Shown here one piece after another: positions 8,291 through 18,839 of a stretch of DNA of 64,000 bases (position 1 is the first letter of the stretch; every line of letters starts with the position of its first letter). The DNA lies in contig NZ_DASZBU010000019.1 in the NCBI RefSeq assembly GCF_035943815.1, forward strand, positions 1 through 64,000, read 5' to 3'. This stretch comes from Frateuria_A sp035943815 (GTDB taxonomy: Bacteria; Pseudomonadota; Gammaproteobacteria; Xanthomonadales; Rhodanobacteraceae). A program made the position numbers and the translations under genes. The notes under the pieces were generated by a model. That model was not told the DNA's origin, did no database searches, and saw only the letters and a program-made list of their open reading frames with translations.

Positions 8291-9766
8291 TCAGGCGCTG
8301 CGGCGCGCCGCCTTGGCGTCGTCCGAACGCAGCATCTCGATCTGCTGCAGGTAGTCGCGGTCCAGGCCGGTGACGTACTCGCCGGAGAAGCAGGAGGTAT
8401 CGAACTGCTTCAGCTCCTCGTTGCCATCCTTCACCGCCCAGACGAGATCGGCCAGGTCCTGGTAGATCAGCCAGTCGGCGCCGAGCAACTGCTCGACTTC
8501 CTTCTCGCTCTTGCCGGCGGCGACCAGCTCGCTGGCCGAGGGCATGTCGATGCCGTACACGTTGGGATAGCGCACCGGCGGCGCGGCGGAGGCGAAATAG
8601 ACCTTTTTCGCCCCTGCGTCGCGGGCCATCTGGATGATCTGCTTGGACGTCGTGCCGCGCACGATCGAGTCGTCGACCAGCAGCACGGTCTTGTTGCGGA
8701 ACTCCAGGTCGATCGCGTTCAACTTGCGGCGCACCGACTTCACGCGGTCGCCCTGCCCCGGCATGATGAAGGTACGCCCGACGTAGCGGTTCTTGACGAA
8801 GCCCTCGCGGAACGGCACGCCCAGCACGTTGGCCAGCGAGCTGGCGGCGGTGCGCGCGGTGTCAGGGATCGGGATCACCGCGTCGATGCCGTGGTCCGGG
8901 CACTCGCGCATGATCTTTTGCGCCAGCTTCTCGCCCATGCGCAGGCGCGCCTTGTAGACCGAGACGTCCTCGATCATCGAGTCGGGCCGCGCCAGGTACA
9001 CGTACTCGAAGATGCATGGCGCGTGCACCGCGCCCTCGGCGCAGCGGCGCGCATGCAGCTGGCCGTCGACGGTGATGTACACCGCCTCGCCCGGCGCCAC
9101 GTCGCGCACGCGCTTGAAGCCCAACACGTCGAAGGCGACCGATTCGGACGCCACCGCGTACTCGCGCCCCGCCGGGGTCACGCGCTCGCCCAGCACCAGC
9201 GGACGGATGCCGTGCGGGTCGCGGAATGCCACCAGGCCGTAGCCCTGGATCAGCGCCAGGCACGCGTAGCCGCCACGCGCGCGCGCATGCACGCCGGCGA
9301 CCGCCTTGAATATCTGGTCGGGCGTCAGCGCCATGCGGTCCTGGATCTGCAGCTCGTGCGCCAGCACGTTGAGCAGCACCTCGGAGTCCGAATCGGTGTT
9401 GATGTGGCGACGGTCGTCCTGGTACATCTCGCGGCGCAGCGCCTCGGTGTTGACCAGGTTGCCGTTGTGCGCGAAGGCGATGCCGTAGGGCGAGTTGACG
9501 TAGAACGGCTGCGCCTCGTCGGCGTTGTCGGAGCCCGCGGTCGGATAACGGCAATGGCCGATGCCGATGTGCCCGCGCAGCCGGCTCATCGCGCCCTGGC
9601 TGAAGACGTCGCGCACCAGGCCGTTGCCCTTGTGCAGGCGCAGGTGCGCGCCCTCGACGGTGACGATGCCGGCAGCGTCCTGGCCGCGGTGCTGCAGCAC
9701 CGTAAGTCCGTCATAAAGCGCCGATGCCACTTCGGTGGTACCGACGATGCCGATGATTCCGCACAT
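8291..9766 (-). CDS. purF: Amidophosphoribosyltransferase
   Basis: The 491-residue enzyme makes 5-phosphoribosylamine from PRPP and glutamine, the first step of purine synthesis. The N-terminal glutaminase nucleophile Cys2 follows the initiator directly (MCGIIGIVG), so no propeptide is removed, as in the E. coli type. The PRPP-binding loop VLLVDDSIVRGTTS is intact. It is the last gene of the folC-dedD-cvpA-purF set, with 32 bp to cvpA, the same order as in E. coli. Confidence 0.97.
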   Translation of the reverse strand: MCGIIGIVGTTEVASALYDGLTVLQHRGQDAAGIVTVEGAHLRLHKGNGLVRDVFSQGAMSRLRGHIGIGHCRYPTAGSDNADEAQPFYVNSPYGIAFAHNGNLVNTEALRREMYQDDRRHINTDSDSEVLLNVLAHELQIQDRMALTPDQIFKAVAGVHARARGGYACLALIQGYGLVAFRDPHGIRPLVLGERVTPAGREYAVASESVAFDVLGFKRVRDVAPGEAVYITVDGQLHARRCAEGAVHAPCIFEYVYLARPDSMIEDVSVYKARLRMGEKLAQKIMRECPDHGIDAVIPIPDTARTAASSLANVLGVPFREGFVKNRYVGRTFIMPGQGDRVKSVRRKLNAIDLEFRNKTVLLVDDSIVRGTTSKQIIQMARDAGAKKVYFASAAPPVRYPNVYGIDMPSASELVAAGKSEKEVEQLLGADWLIYQDLADLVWAVKDGNEELKQFDTSCFSGEYVTGLDRDYLQQIEMLRSDDAKAARRSA

Positions 9767-9798
9767 GTTTGATGCCTGCGTTTCGAGATGAACTTGGG

Positions 9799-10398
9799 TC
9801 AGGTAAGCGTGGCCTGCGCGGCCGAAAGCACAGACTGCGCCGGCGCAGGTGAACCGCCCGGAAGGATCGGCAGCGCCGGCAAGCCCGACGGCAGCCTGGG
9901 CAGCCCGGCCGGCGGATGCAGGTAGCGGCGCACGTTCGCCGGTACCCGCTCGCCCAGCCAGCCGGCGGCGACCTGGAATTGCGGCAGCAGCGTCGATTCC
10001 TGCCAGGCGCGCTCGCGCGGCAGCGCGGTAAAGCCGGCCAGGAACACCACCAGCGTCACCAGCAGCACGCCGCGCGCGAAGCCGAACAGCATGCCCAGCA
10101 GCCGGTCCAGGCCGCCCAGGCCGGTGCTCCATAGCAGCCGCCGTACGATGAACCGCAGCAGCGCCCCAAGCATCAGCACCGCCACGAAGCACAGCCCATA
10201 GCCGAGCAGGATGCGTCCCGCCGGCAAGGAAATGCTGTGCTCGAACTGCGCGGCGACCAGCGGCCCGAACACCCATGCCACCCAGAACGCGGCGATCCAT
10301 GCCGCCAGCGAAAGCACCTCCGACATCAGCCCGCGCCATAGCCCGACCAGCACGGACAAGGCCAGCGCGACGAGGATGGCGTAGTCGATCCAGTTCAT
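9799..10398 (-). CDS. cvpA: CvpA family membrane protein
   Basis: A 199-residue inner-membrane protein with four hydrophobic segments (about residues 5-22, 28-48, 65-85 and 100-122) and a proline-rich cytoplasmic or periplasmic tail. The start MNWIDYAILVALALSVLVG is typical of CvpA, named for colicin V production in E. coli and linked to envelope stress. It lies between the SPOR protein gene and purF as in other gammaproteobacteria. Confidence 0.92.
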   Translation of the reverse strand: MNWIDYAILVALALSVLVGLWRGLMSEVLSLAAWIAAFWVAWVFGPLVAAQFEHSISLPAGRILLGYGLCFVAVLMLGALLRFIVRRLLWSTGLGGLDRLLGMLFGFARGVLLVTLVVFLAGFTALPRERAWQESTLLPQFQVAAGWLGERVPANVRRYLHPPAGLPRLPSGLPALPILPGGSPAPAQSVLSAAQATLT

Positions 10399-10420
10399 CG
10401 CTGCCCCTTGCGAGCGCGCC

Positions 10421-11395
10421 TTACGGCACGCTCACCACATTGCCGGCCAGGCCCAGCCGCGCCTTGATCTGGTCACGCACGCGCTCGGCATCGGCGCGCT
10501 GGGTCTGCGGCCCGGCACGCACGCGCCACAGCTGGCGACCGCCGGAGGTGACCGTGTCGACGAAGCCGTCGAAGCCCGCCGCACGCAACTTGTCGCGCAG
10601 CGCGCCGGCGTCGGCCTGGCTGCCCATTGCCGCCACCTGCACCGCGAAACCGCCTGCGCGCGCGGGGACGGCGGCGGTGGCGGGCGCCGCGGCGGCCACA
10701 TCACCATGCTGGTCGCTGGCGCCGCTTTCAAGGTGCACCGGCGCGCCGGGAATGCTCTGGCCGATCTTCAGTCGCGCGGCCTCGGCGGCGGTGCGCGTCT
10801 GGAACGGGCCGGCGGTGACCAGGGTCAGCGCCCTGCCGCCCTGGCTGACCGGGCGGCCGGCCACCGGATAACCCAGCTCGCGCACCTTCTGCATCAGGCG
10901 CTGCGCGCCGGCGCTGGAATAGGCGCTCAAATTGAGCGTGTAGCTGCCGCGCGCGGCGGTCCCGGCGGTGTCCTCGGAGGAGCTGGCGGGCACCGGCTGG
11001 GCGGCCGGCTGCGGTGCGGGCGGCGCGACCTTGGCCGGGATCACGGGAGCCGCCGGCGATGTGGCCGCGTTCGGCTCCATTTCCACGTCGCGCGGACGGC
11101 GCGAGGCGATGTCGACGGTAGCCACACGGTCCGACGGCGCCGCCGCGGCCGACTGGGTGCCCGCCGGGATCACGGGCGCGGTGCCGGCAGGGCTGACGGC
11201 ACTGGCGGCGCTGGCGGGCGCGTCGGGGTTGAGGCTCATCGTGCGCGTCTGCAGGTCGCGGTCCGGCGCCGGAGGAATGGCGAGGCTCACGGCCTGGTCA
11301 CCGGCGGTGGTGGGCGGCGTGCTGGAAAAGAACATCGGCACGAACAGCACCATCAACGCGATCAGGACGAAGGCACCCAGCAGGCGTGTTTTCAA
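10421..11395 (-). CDS. dedD: DedD-like SPOR domain membrane protein
   Basis: A bitopic protein with one N-terminal membrane segment (about residues 6-27), a long Ala/Pro-rich linker and a C-terminal SPOR domain (last 75 residues) that binds denuded septal peptidoglycan. A second SPOR-like unit appears to precede it (about residues 155-225: SYTLNLSAY... LTLVTAGPF). I prefer TTG at 11395, giving LKTRLLGAF, because GGAG lies eight bases upstream; the alternative GTG at 11422 adds nine residues. A TATAAT sequence on this strand at 11435-11440 would start the transcript about 30 bases before the TTG. Protein is 324 residues from the TTG. Confidence 0.85.
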   Translation of the reverse strand: MKTRLLGAFVLIALMVLFVPMFFSSTPPTTAGDQAVSLAIPPAPDRDLQTRTMSLNPDAPASAASAVSPAGTAPVIPAGTQSAAAAPSDRVATVDIASRRPRDVEMEPNAATSPAAPVIPAKVAPPAPQPAAQPVPASSSEDTAGTAARGSYTLNLSAYSSAGAQRLMQKVRELGYPVAGRPVSQGGRALTLVTAGPFQTRTAAEAARLKIGQSIPGAPVHLESGASDQHGDVAAAAPATAAVPARAGGFAVQVAAMGSQADAGALRDKLRAAGFDGFVDTVTSGGRQLWRVRAGPQTQRADAERVRDQIKARLGLAGNVVSVP

Positions 11396-11467
11396 GACTG
11401 AAGCTCCAGGGCCGTACGACACTTAAGTAGCGGGATTATACCTGCCCGTGCCGGCGGCACGGTCCGC

Positions 11468-12757
11468 TCAGGCTGCCGGTTCAGCCAACACCGCGCTGGC
11501 GACGAAGAAGGAGCCGAACGCCAGGATGCATTCCCCGGGCTGCGCCCGCGTCCGCGCCGCGGCGAGCGCAGCGGGCACGTCCGCGTGCGCATCGGATACG
11601 GCCTGGGGCAAGGCCTGCCGCAACGCCTGGGCCAGTGCGCCGACCGGCAGCCCGCGTGGGGAAGCGCCATCCAGGCCGGCCAGGTGCCAGTGGTCGACCT
11701 GGGGTCCGAGCGCGACCAGCACGCCGGCCACGTCCTTGTCCGCCAGTGCGCCGTAGACCGCATGCACGCGCGGGAAATCACGGGCCTGGAGCCAGTCGGC
11801 CAGGGCCCGGGCCGCCTGCGGGTTGTGCCCCACGTCCACGACCAGCAGTGGATCGCCGCCGAGCGATTGCAGGCGCGCAGGCACCCGCACGGCGCGCAGG
11901 CCATCGGCGGCCGCCTGGCTCAGCGCCATCGGGGCAATGCGGCCACCGGTGCCCAGCGCGTGCAGCACGGCCACCGCAGTCGCCGCATTGGCGTACTGCA
12001 CTGGCGCGGCGAGCGCCGGGTCGGGCAGATCGAACGAAGTACCGTCCCGATGCTGCCAACGCCAGCCCTGCCCCTGCCGCTGCGCGCTGAAATCCCGCCC
12101 CGCCCGCTGCACCTGCGCACCACTGGCGGCCAGCGCGTCGAGCAGGCCGGTCGGCGGGTCCAGTTCACCGACGATGGCCGGCCGGCCGCGCCGCGCGATG
12201 CCCGCCTTCTCGCGGCCGATGCTGTCGCGGTCGTTGCCCAGCCAATCCATGTGGTCCAGGTCGATGGTGGTGATCGCCACCGCATCGGCATCGACGATGT
12301 TGACCGCGTCCAAGCGGCCGCCGAGGCCGACTTCGAGCACGGCCACATCCAGCCCCGCGCGCGCGAAAAGATCCAGCGCCGCCAGCGTGCCGTACTCGAA
12401 ATAGGTCAGCGGCACCGCATCGGCGCCCGTGCCGCGGGCCACCTCGATGCGCTCGAACGCGCCGGTCAACGCGTCGTCGGTCGCATCGCGGCCGTCGATG
12501 CGCACGCGCTCGTTGTAGCGCAGCAGGTGCGGCGAGGTGTAGCAGCCCACGCGCCGGCCGGCCGCATGCAGCATCGCTTCCAACAGGGCGACGGTCGAAC
12601 CCTTGCCGTTGGTTCCGCCCACGGTCACCACGCAGGGTGCCGGCGCGGGTGCGCCCATCCGCCGCCAGACCGTGCGCACGCGTTCGAGCCCGAGCTCGAT
12701 GCTGTGCGGGTTGACGTGTTCCTGGTAGGCCAGCCATTCGGCGAGCGTGCGGGGCAT
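11468..12757 (-). CDS. folC: Bifunctional folylpolyglutamate/dihydrofolate synthase
   Basis: The 429-residue Mur-ligase-family enzyme adds L-glutamate to dihydropteroate and folates. The P-loop VTVGGTNGKGST (about residues 43-54) and the following TSPHLLRYNERVRI motif are diagnostic, and VVDVGHNPQAARAL is in the C-terminal domain. It is the first gene of the folC-dedD-cvpA-purF set; accD, which often precedes it, is not here. The ATG start has a weak GGGAACC upstream. Confidence 0.95.
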   Translation of the reverse strand: MPRTLAEWLAYQEHVNPHSIELGLERVRTVWRRMGAPAPAPCVVTVGGTNGKGSTVALLEAMLHAAGRRVGCYTSPHLLRYNERVRIDGRDATDDALTGAFERIEVARGTGADAVPLTYFEYGTLAALDLFARAGLDVAVLEVGLGGRLDAVNIVDADAVAITTIDLDHMDWLGNDRDSIGREKAGIARRGRPAIVGELDPPTGLLDALAASGAQVQRAGRDFSAQRQGQGWRWQHRDGTSFDLPDPALAAPVQYANAATAVAVLHALGTGGRIAPMALSQAAADGLRAVRVPARLQSLGGDPLLVVDVGHNPQAARALADWLQARDFPRVHAVYGALADKDVAGVLVALGPQVDHWHLAGLDGASPRGLPVGALAQALRQALPQAVSDAHADVPAALAAARTRAQPGECILAFGSFFVASAVLAEPAA

Positions 12758-13192
12758 TGGGGTTCCCTTGGGGCGCGGGCGCGCGCAGCTTAAGGCATCG
12801 AGGTCGAGGGCGCTGCGCTTGAGCTTCCTCGGGCTTCTTGGCGTGGCCTCTGCGCGACTTGGCTCGCCTGCGGCGGGCTTCCGATCGCCTGTCGGCGCTC
12901 GGGGGTTGAGGCAAGAGAGGTATGCCGCAGGCTTGGGAGTGTCGGCCCTAGCGTTCCCGTTGAATGGATGCCGCAGGGGCGCACAACTGAGTTAGAGGCG
13001 AGCGGACTGAGACTACCTTTCAAGAAGCATCGTAGGGTGCACTTCAGCCCATCCAAGCAAACGTGGGTCGACGTACCTGAGTGCAACTACAACGGACCAC
13101 GCACGACGGGTAACCTTCACTTGCCTCAGCTCCCGAGCGTCCGCGGTAAAGCGGCTGAAGCATCGGGCATATCCCCCGCAGACAAGGAAGGA
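12758..13192. other. 435-bp intergenic region without recognisable genes
   Basis: The stretch between folC and the copper ATPase holds no convincing reading frame or RNA. Its first half is GC-rich and low in complexity (repeats of CTCGCCTGCGGCGGG type); the second half (about 12960-13190) is slightly more AT-rich. The folC promoter must lie in it, but I see no clear boxes. Confidence 0.5.
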
Positions 13193-15504
<2,312 letters not shown>

Positions 15505-15508
<4 letters not shown>

Positions 15509-15930
15509 GGCCGGTCCTCCCCATCGAGCGCGCGCAGGATCGGGCACTGCTCGGGCTTGCCGTGGCCCGGACAGGCCTCGATCAATTGCGCCAGCCCGGC
15601 ACGCACGCGCTGGAGCTCCTCGATGCGCGCCTCGATCTCGGCCAGGCGCTGCTGCGCGCGCCGCTTGACCGCCTTGACGCCGCGCTGCCGATCGGCCGAA
15701 AGCGCCAGCAGTTCGCGGATCTCCTCCAGCGTGAAGCCCAGGTTCTTGGCGCGCCGGATGAAGCGCAGCTGTGCCACCGTACCTTCGCCGTAGCTGCGAT
15801 AGCCCGAAGGGCGACGCATCGGCTCGGGCAGGAGTCCTTGGCGTTCGTAGTAGCGGATGGTGTCGATGGCCACGCCGGCGCGCTTGGCGACGGCACCGAT
15901 GGTTAGCGGGGCGGTGGTTTGCGGGTTCAT
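15505..15930 (-). CDS. MerR family metal-responsive regulator (CueR-like)
   Basis: A 141-residue MerR protein: winged helix-turn-helix at residues 9-75 (IGAVAKRAGVAIDTIRYYERQGLL), a dimerisation helix, and a C-terminal metal loop with two cysteines (CPGHGKPEQC) spaced nine apart. CueR uses eight, so the loop is one residue longer. No cysteine is present at the position used by Hg(II) and Zn/Pb sensors at the start of the dimer helix, which favours a monovalent ion such as Cu(I). It is the first gene of a two-gene operon with the P-type ATPase and probably regulates itself. Confidence 0.88.
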
Positions 15931-15936
15931 GGCGCA

Positions 15937-15968
15937 AGCCTAGACCTTTGATCCAGGTCCAGAGTCAA
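15937..15968 (-). promoter_or_regulatory. MerR-type promoter with operator dyad
   Basis: On the minus strand a -35 box TTGACT (15963-15968) and a -10 box TAGGCT (15937-15942) are separated by 20 bp, the overlong spacing typical of MerR-activated promoters. The spacer holds the dyad GACCT-N7-AGGTC. The -10 box ends six bases before the ATG at 15930, so the transcript would begin at or next to the start codon, that is with almost no leader. Confidence 0.75.
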
Positions 15969-16033
15969 GCGCCAAGATCATCGCACCCGGCCCGCCGCGG
16001 CCGGAACGGATAGGTGTTGCGGGTCCGCGGGCT

Positions 16034-16591
16034 CTATCGCCGGAGGATGCGGTGCACCCACTCCACGTAGCGATCGACGAAACCCTGCAGGAACTTGCGC
16101 GTGCTGTCGACGGTGATTTCCCCGTTGGCGTCGATCGGACCGTCGTCCTTGAATTGCACGAAGACCTCCGGCTGGCCCAGCAGCGGCACGTCCAGGTAGG
16201 CCAGCGTATTGCGCAGGTGCTGCTGCGCCAGCGCGCTGCCGGTGGCGCCGATGGATGCGCCGATGACCGCGCCCGGCTTGCCCGCGAAGGCGTTGGTCCC
16301 GTAGGGGCGCGAGGCGATGTCGATCGCGTTCTTGAGCACGCCGGGCACCGAGCGGTTGTACTCCGGGGTAGCGAACAGCAGCGCGTCGGCCGCCTTGATC
16401 TGCGCCTTGAGCTGCTGGCACCGCGGCGGGTAGTCGGCGTCGAAGTCCTGGTCGTAGAGCGGCAAGTCGTCGATGCGCACCTGTTCGAAGGCCAGATCCT
16501 GCGGAGCCAGCTTTTCCACGGCACGGGCCAGGCGGCGGTTGTAGGAATCCTTGCGCAGGCTGCCGACCAGTACGGCTACTTTGATGCTCAT
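16034..16591 (-). CDS. NADPH-dependent FMN reductase family protein
   Basis: A 185-residue flavodoxin-like protein of the NADPH-dependent FMN reductase family (ChrR/YieF-like). The FMN phosphate loop GSLRKDSYNRRLA (about residues 10-22) and the ATPEYNRSVPGVLKNAIDI block around the flavin ring are both intact. It reduces quinones, chromate or azo dyes in known members; the substrate here is open. The start MSIKVAVLVGSLR is supported by GGAGAAG upstream; a longer frame to 16624 is not. It is transcribed towards the rear of the merR/copA unit but separated by about 100 bp. Confidence 0.88.
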   Translation of the reverse strand: MSIKVAVLVGSLRKDSYNRRLARAVEKLAPQDLAFEQVRIDDLPLYDQDFDADYPPRCQQLKAQIKAADALLFATPEYNRSVPGVLKNAIDIASRPYGTNAFAGKPGAVIGASIGATGSALAQQHLRNTLAYLDVPLLGQPEVFVQFKDDGPIDANGEITVDSTRKFLQGFVDRYVEWVHRILRR

Positions 16592-16948
16592 GGGCTTCTC
16601 CGCTGATGGCCCGCAGGCGGGCATCGTGGGTGGCGAAGGGCGCGCCGTGACTGCTCGGTTGGGTCCATAGCTTCCCCACAGGGTCAGACACGGCCGCTAT
16701 TCGGCGAGCATGCCGCTCGTGCTGCCAAGGAGCCGTGAGCGCTGGGGCGACCGGGTTTCCCCATTGGCACAGACCCTGCTAGACCACCCCTGGTTTGCCC
16801 CGCACAAAACCAGGCGGGCAGGCTGACGGTTCGGGTTAGGATCGTTAAAAGCCCGGGTATGCCGCTGTGCAACAGTCGGCTGGCCTGGCCGGGAAGTCGA
16901 ATGCGGCCGACGGGAGTCGAGCAAGGCCGCCAGCGGGGTCGAGGGGGA
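16592..16948. other. 357-bp intergenic region, divergent promoters expected
   Basis: This stretch lies between the divergent FMN reductase and diguanylate cyclase genes. Open frames in it run straight into the cyclase or its shadows and have no start support. GGTTAGGATCGTTAAAAG near 16834-16851 is the only AT-richer patch, but I cannot assign boxes with confidence. Confidence 0.4.
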
Positions 16949-18688
16949 ATGCGAAGGCTTGCCGCAGCAAGGGTGTGGAACCAGTGCAGGCTCCCGGTTG
17001 CCGGGTGCGTGCTCGGTCTGCTGTGGCTGTGGCTCGGCGTGGTGCGGGCCGCGGTGCCGCTCGATGGCGGCTGGCGCGAGGTCCGCGAGGGAGACACTCC
17101 CGCCGCGGTGATCGAGCAGTTCCGCCAGGGCCAGTTGGCCGCGTTCGACCCGTCATTGCTGCACGGCTTCCCGCGCGCGGGAATGGGCACCTGGGTGGTG
17201 CTGCGCCCGCAACCGCCCTGGGTGGACGAGGAGCGGGTACTGACGATCTACCCGCCCGCGCTCGGGCGCATCACGATCTACGACCAGAAAGGGCCAGTCG
17301 CCAACCTCTCGCTGGACGAGTCCGGCGGCCCGCCGCTGGGCCACGGCCGGTTCGCCTACCGCTACCCGGCGAGCGTTCCGGCCGCCACCCTGATCCTGAT
17401 CAGGCTCGAGCCGACCGAGGGGCTCGCCCCGCCGCTTAGCTTCCATCTGGAATCGCTGAGCTCCTTCCTCGCGCACGACGCGAACTGGCTGACGCTTTTC
17501 AGCGCCTGCTTCGCGGTCATGCTGACGATGGCGCTGATGGCGCTGTGCTTCGCGCTGATGCTCCACGACAACACCTTTTCCTGGTACGCCGGCTACATCT
17601 TCTGCTACGCGCTGATCCAGAGCGTGCAGACCGGGTTCCTGTTCCATCCGCTGGAATTGGGCTGGCTGGCGCCCTCGGCCGGCCTGCTTGAGTCCGCGGC
17701 GATCGCGCTGTCGGTGGCGTTCGCCGCGCTGTTCATGGCGCGCTTCTGCGAGCTGCAGCGCTTCGCGCCACTGCTGCGCGCGCCGGTACTGGCGCTGGCC
17801 ATCGGCATGCCGATGCTGGTGCTCATGCGCAGCAGCTCGATCGGCCTGCTGGTGGACGTGGCGCAGGCATTGGTCGATCCGCTGCTGATTCTCGGCGCGA
17901 TGCTGATGCTGCTCACCGCCATCGTGGCGGCCGCGCACGGTTCGCGGCATGCCTGGTTCTTCCTGGTCGGCTGGACGCCGCTGCTGGCGCTCACCGCCTT
18001 GTCCACCGCTCAGTTGAGCGGAGCCCTGCCCGGCATGGGCTGGATCAGCGACGCCAGCGTGGTCGCCGGCGCATTCGAGGCGATCGTGCTGTCGATCGGC
18101 CTGGGCGACCGCGCGCTGACCATGCGCCGCGACCGCGACATGGTGCGTGCGCTGGCCGACAACGACTCGCTCACCGGCGTGCTCAACCGACGCGCGTGGA
18201 ACGAGGCGGCCGAGGCGATGCTGGCCGACAGCGCCGGGCGGCCGCTCGCGCTGCTGTTCCTGGACCTGGATCGCTTCAAGCTGCTCAACGACCAGCAGGG
18301 CCACCGCGCCGGCGACCGTGCGCTGATCGAGGTGGCCGAAGCGCTGCGCGCCGAACTGCGGCCGTCCGACCTGCTCGGCCGCTACGGCGGCGAGGAGTTC
18401 ATCGCCATGCTCGACGGCGTGGTGCAGGAGCAGGCGATGCAGGTGGCCACCCGCCTGTGCCGGCGCGTGCACCGCCTGGAGATCCCGGTCAACCCGGAGT
18501 TCATGCTGAGCGTGAGCATCGGCGTGGCCATGCGCACCTTCAGTGACACCCTGGAGGCGCTGATCGAGCGCGCCGACCAGGCGATGTACCAGGCCAAGGT
18601 GAACGGCCGCAACCAGGCGCGCATGTACGACCGGCCGCGCGGCCTGGAGAACCAGCCTTGGCCGCAGGTGAGCGAAGTGGACGACTGA
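16949..18688 (+). CDS. 7TMR-DISM type membrane diguanylate cyclase (GGDEF)
   Basis: The 579-residue protein is an inner-membrane diguanylate cyclase. It has a signal anchor (residues 15-35), a periplasmic DISMED2-like sensory domain (about 35-180), about seven hydrophobic helices (about 185-395) and a C-terminal GGDEF domain (about 415-560). The active-site loop reads GGEEF, and RPSD five residues upstream is an intact inhibitory I-site. It therefore probably makes c-di-GMP in response to a periplasmic signal. ATG at 16949 is preceded by GAGGGGGA; an upstream in-frame ATG at 16859 is less likely. It stands alone. Confidence 0.88.
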   Translation: MRRLAAARVWNQCRLPVAGCVLGLLWLWLGVVRAAVPLDGGWREVREGDTPAAVIEQFRQGQLAAFDPSLLHGFPRAGMGTWVVLRPQPPWVDEERVLTIYPPALGRITIYDQKGPVANLSLDESGGPPLGHGRFAYRYPASVPAATLILIRLEPTEGLAPPLSFHLESLSSFLAHDANWLTLFSACFAVMLTMALMALCFALMLHDNTFSWYAGYIFCYALIQSVQTGFLFHPLELGWLAPSAGLLESAAIALSVAFAALFMARFCELQRFAPLLRAPVLALAIGMPMLVLMRSSSIGLLVDVAQALVDPLLILGAMLMLLTAIVAAAHGSRHAWFFLVGWTPLLALTALSTAQLSGALPGMGWISDASVVAGAFEAIVLSIGLGDRALTMRRDRDMVRALADNDSLTGVLNRRAWNEAAEAMLADSAGRPLALLFLDLDRFKLLNDQQGHRAGDRALIEVAEALRAELRPSDLLGRYGGEEFIAMLDGVVQEQAMQVATRLCRRVHRLEIPVNPEFMLSVSIGVAMRTFSDTLEALIERADQAMYQAKVNGRNQARMYDRPRGLENQPWPQVSEVDD

Positions 18689-18839
18689 GCGTCGCCCTCG
18701 GGCCTTCGGACCCTACAGGGCAAAGCCCAAAGCTGAGGACCCGCAATCCTCGCCAGCGAGCCTTCCCCCCCGCCCGTGGGAAAGGCTCCGACAAACGCTG
18801 GATGAGGACTCGCCCCGAGCCAACCTCCCCGTCAGCGCA

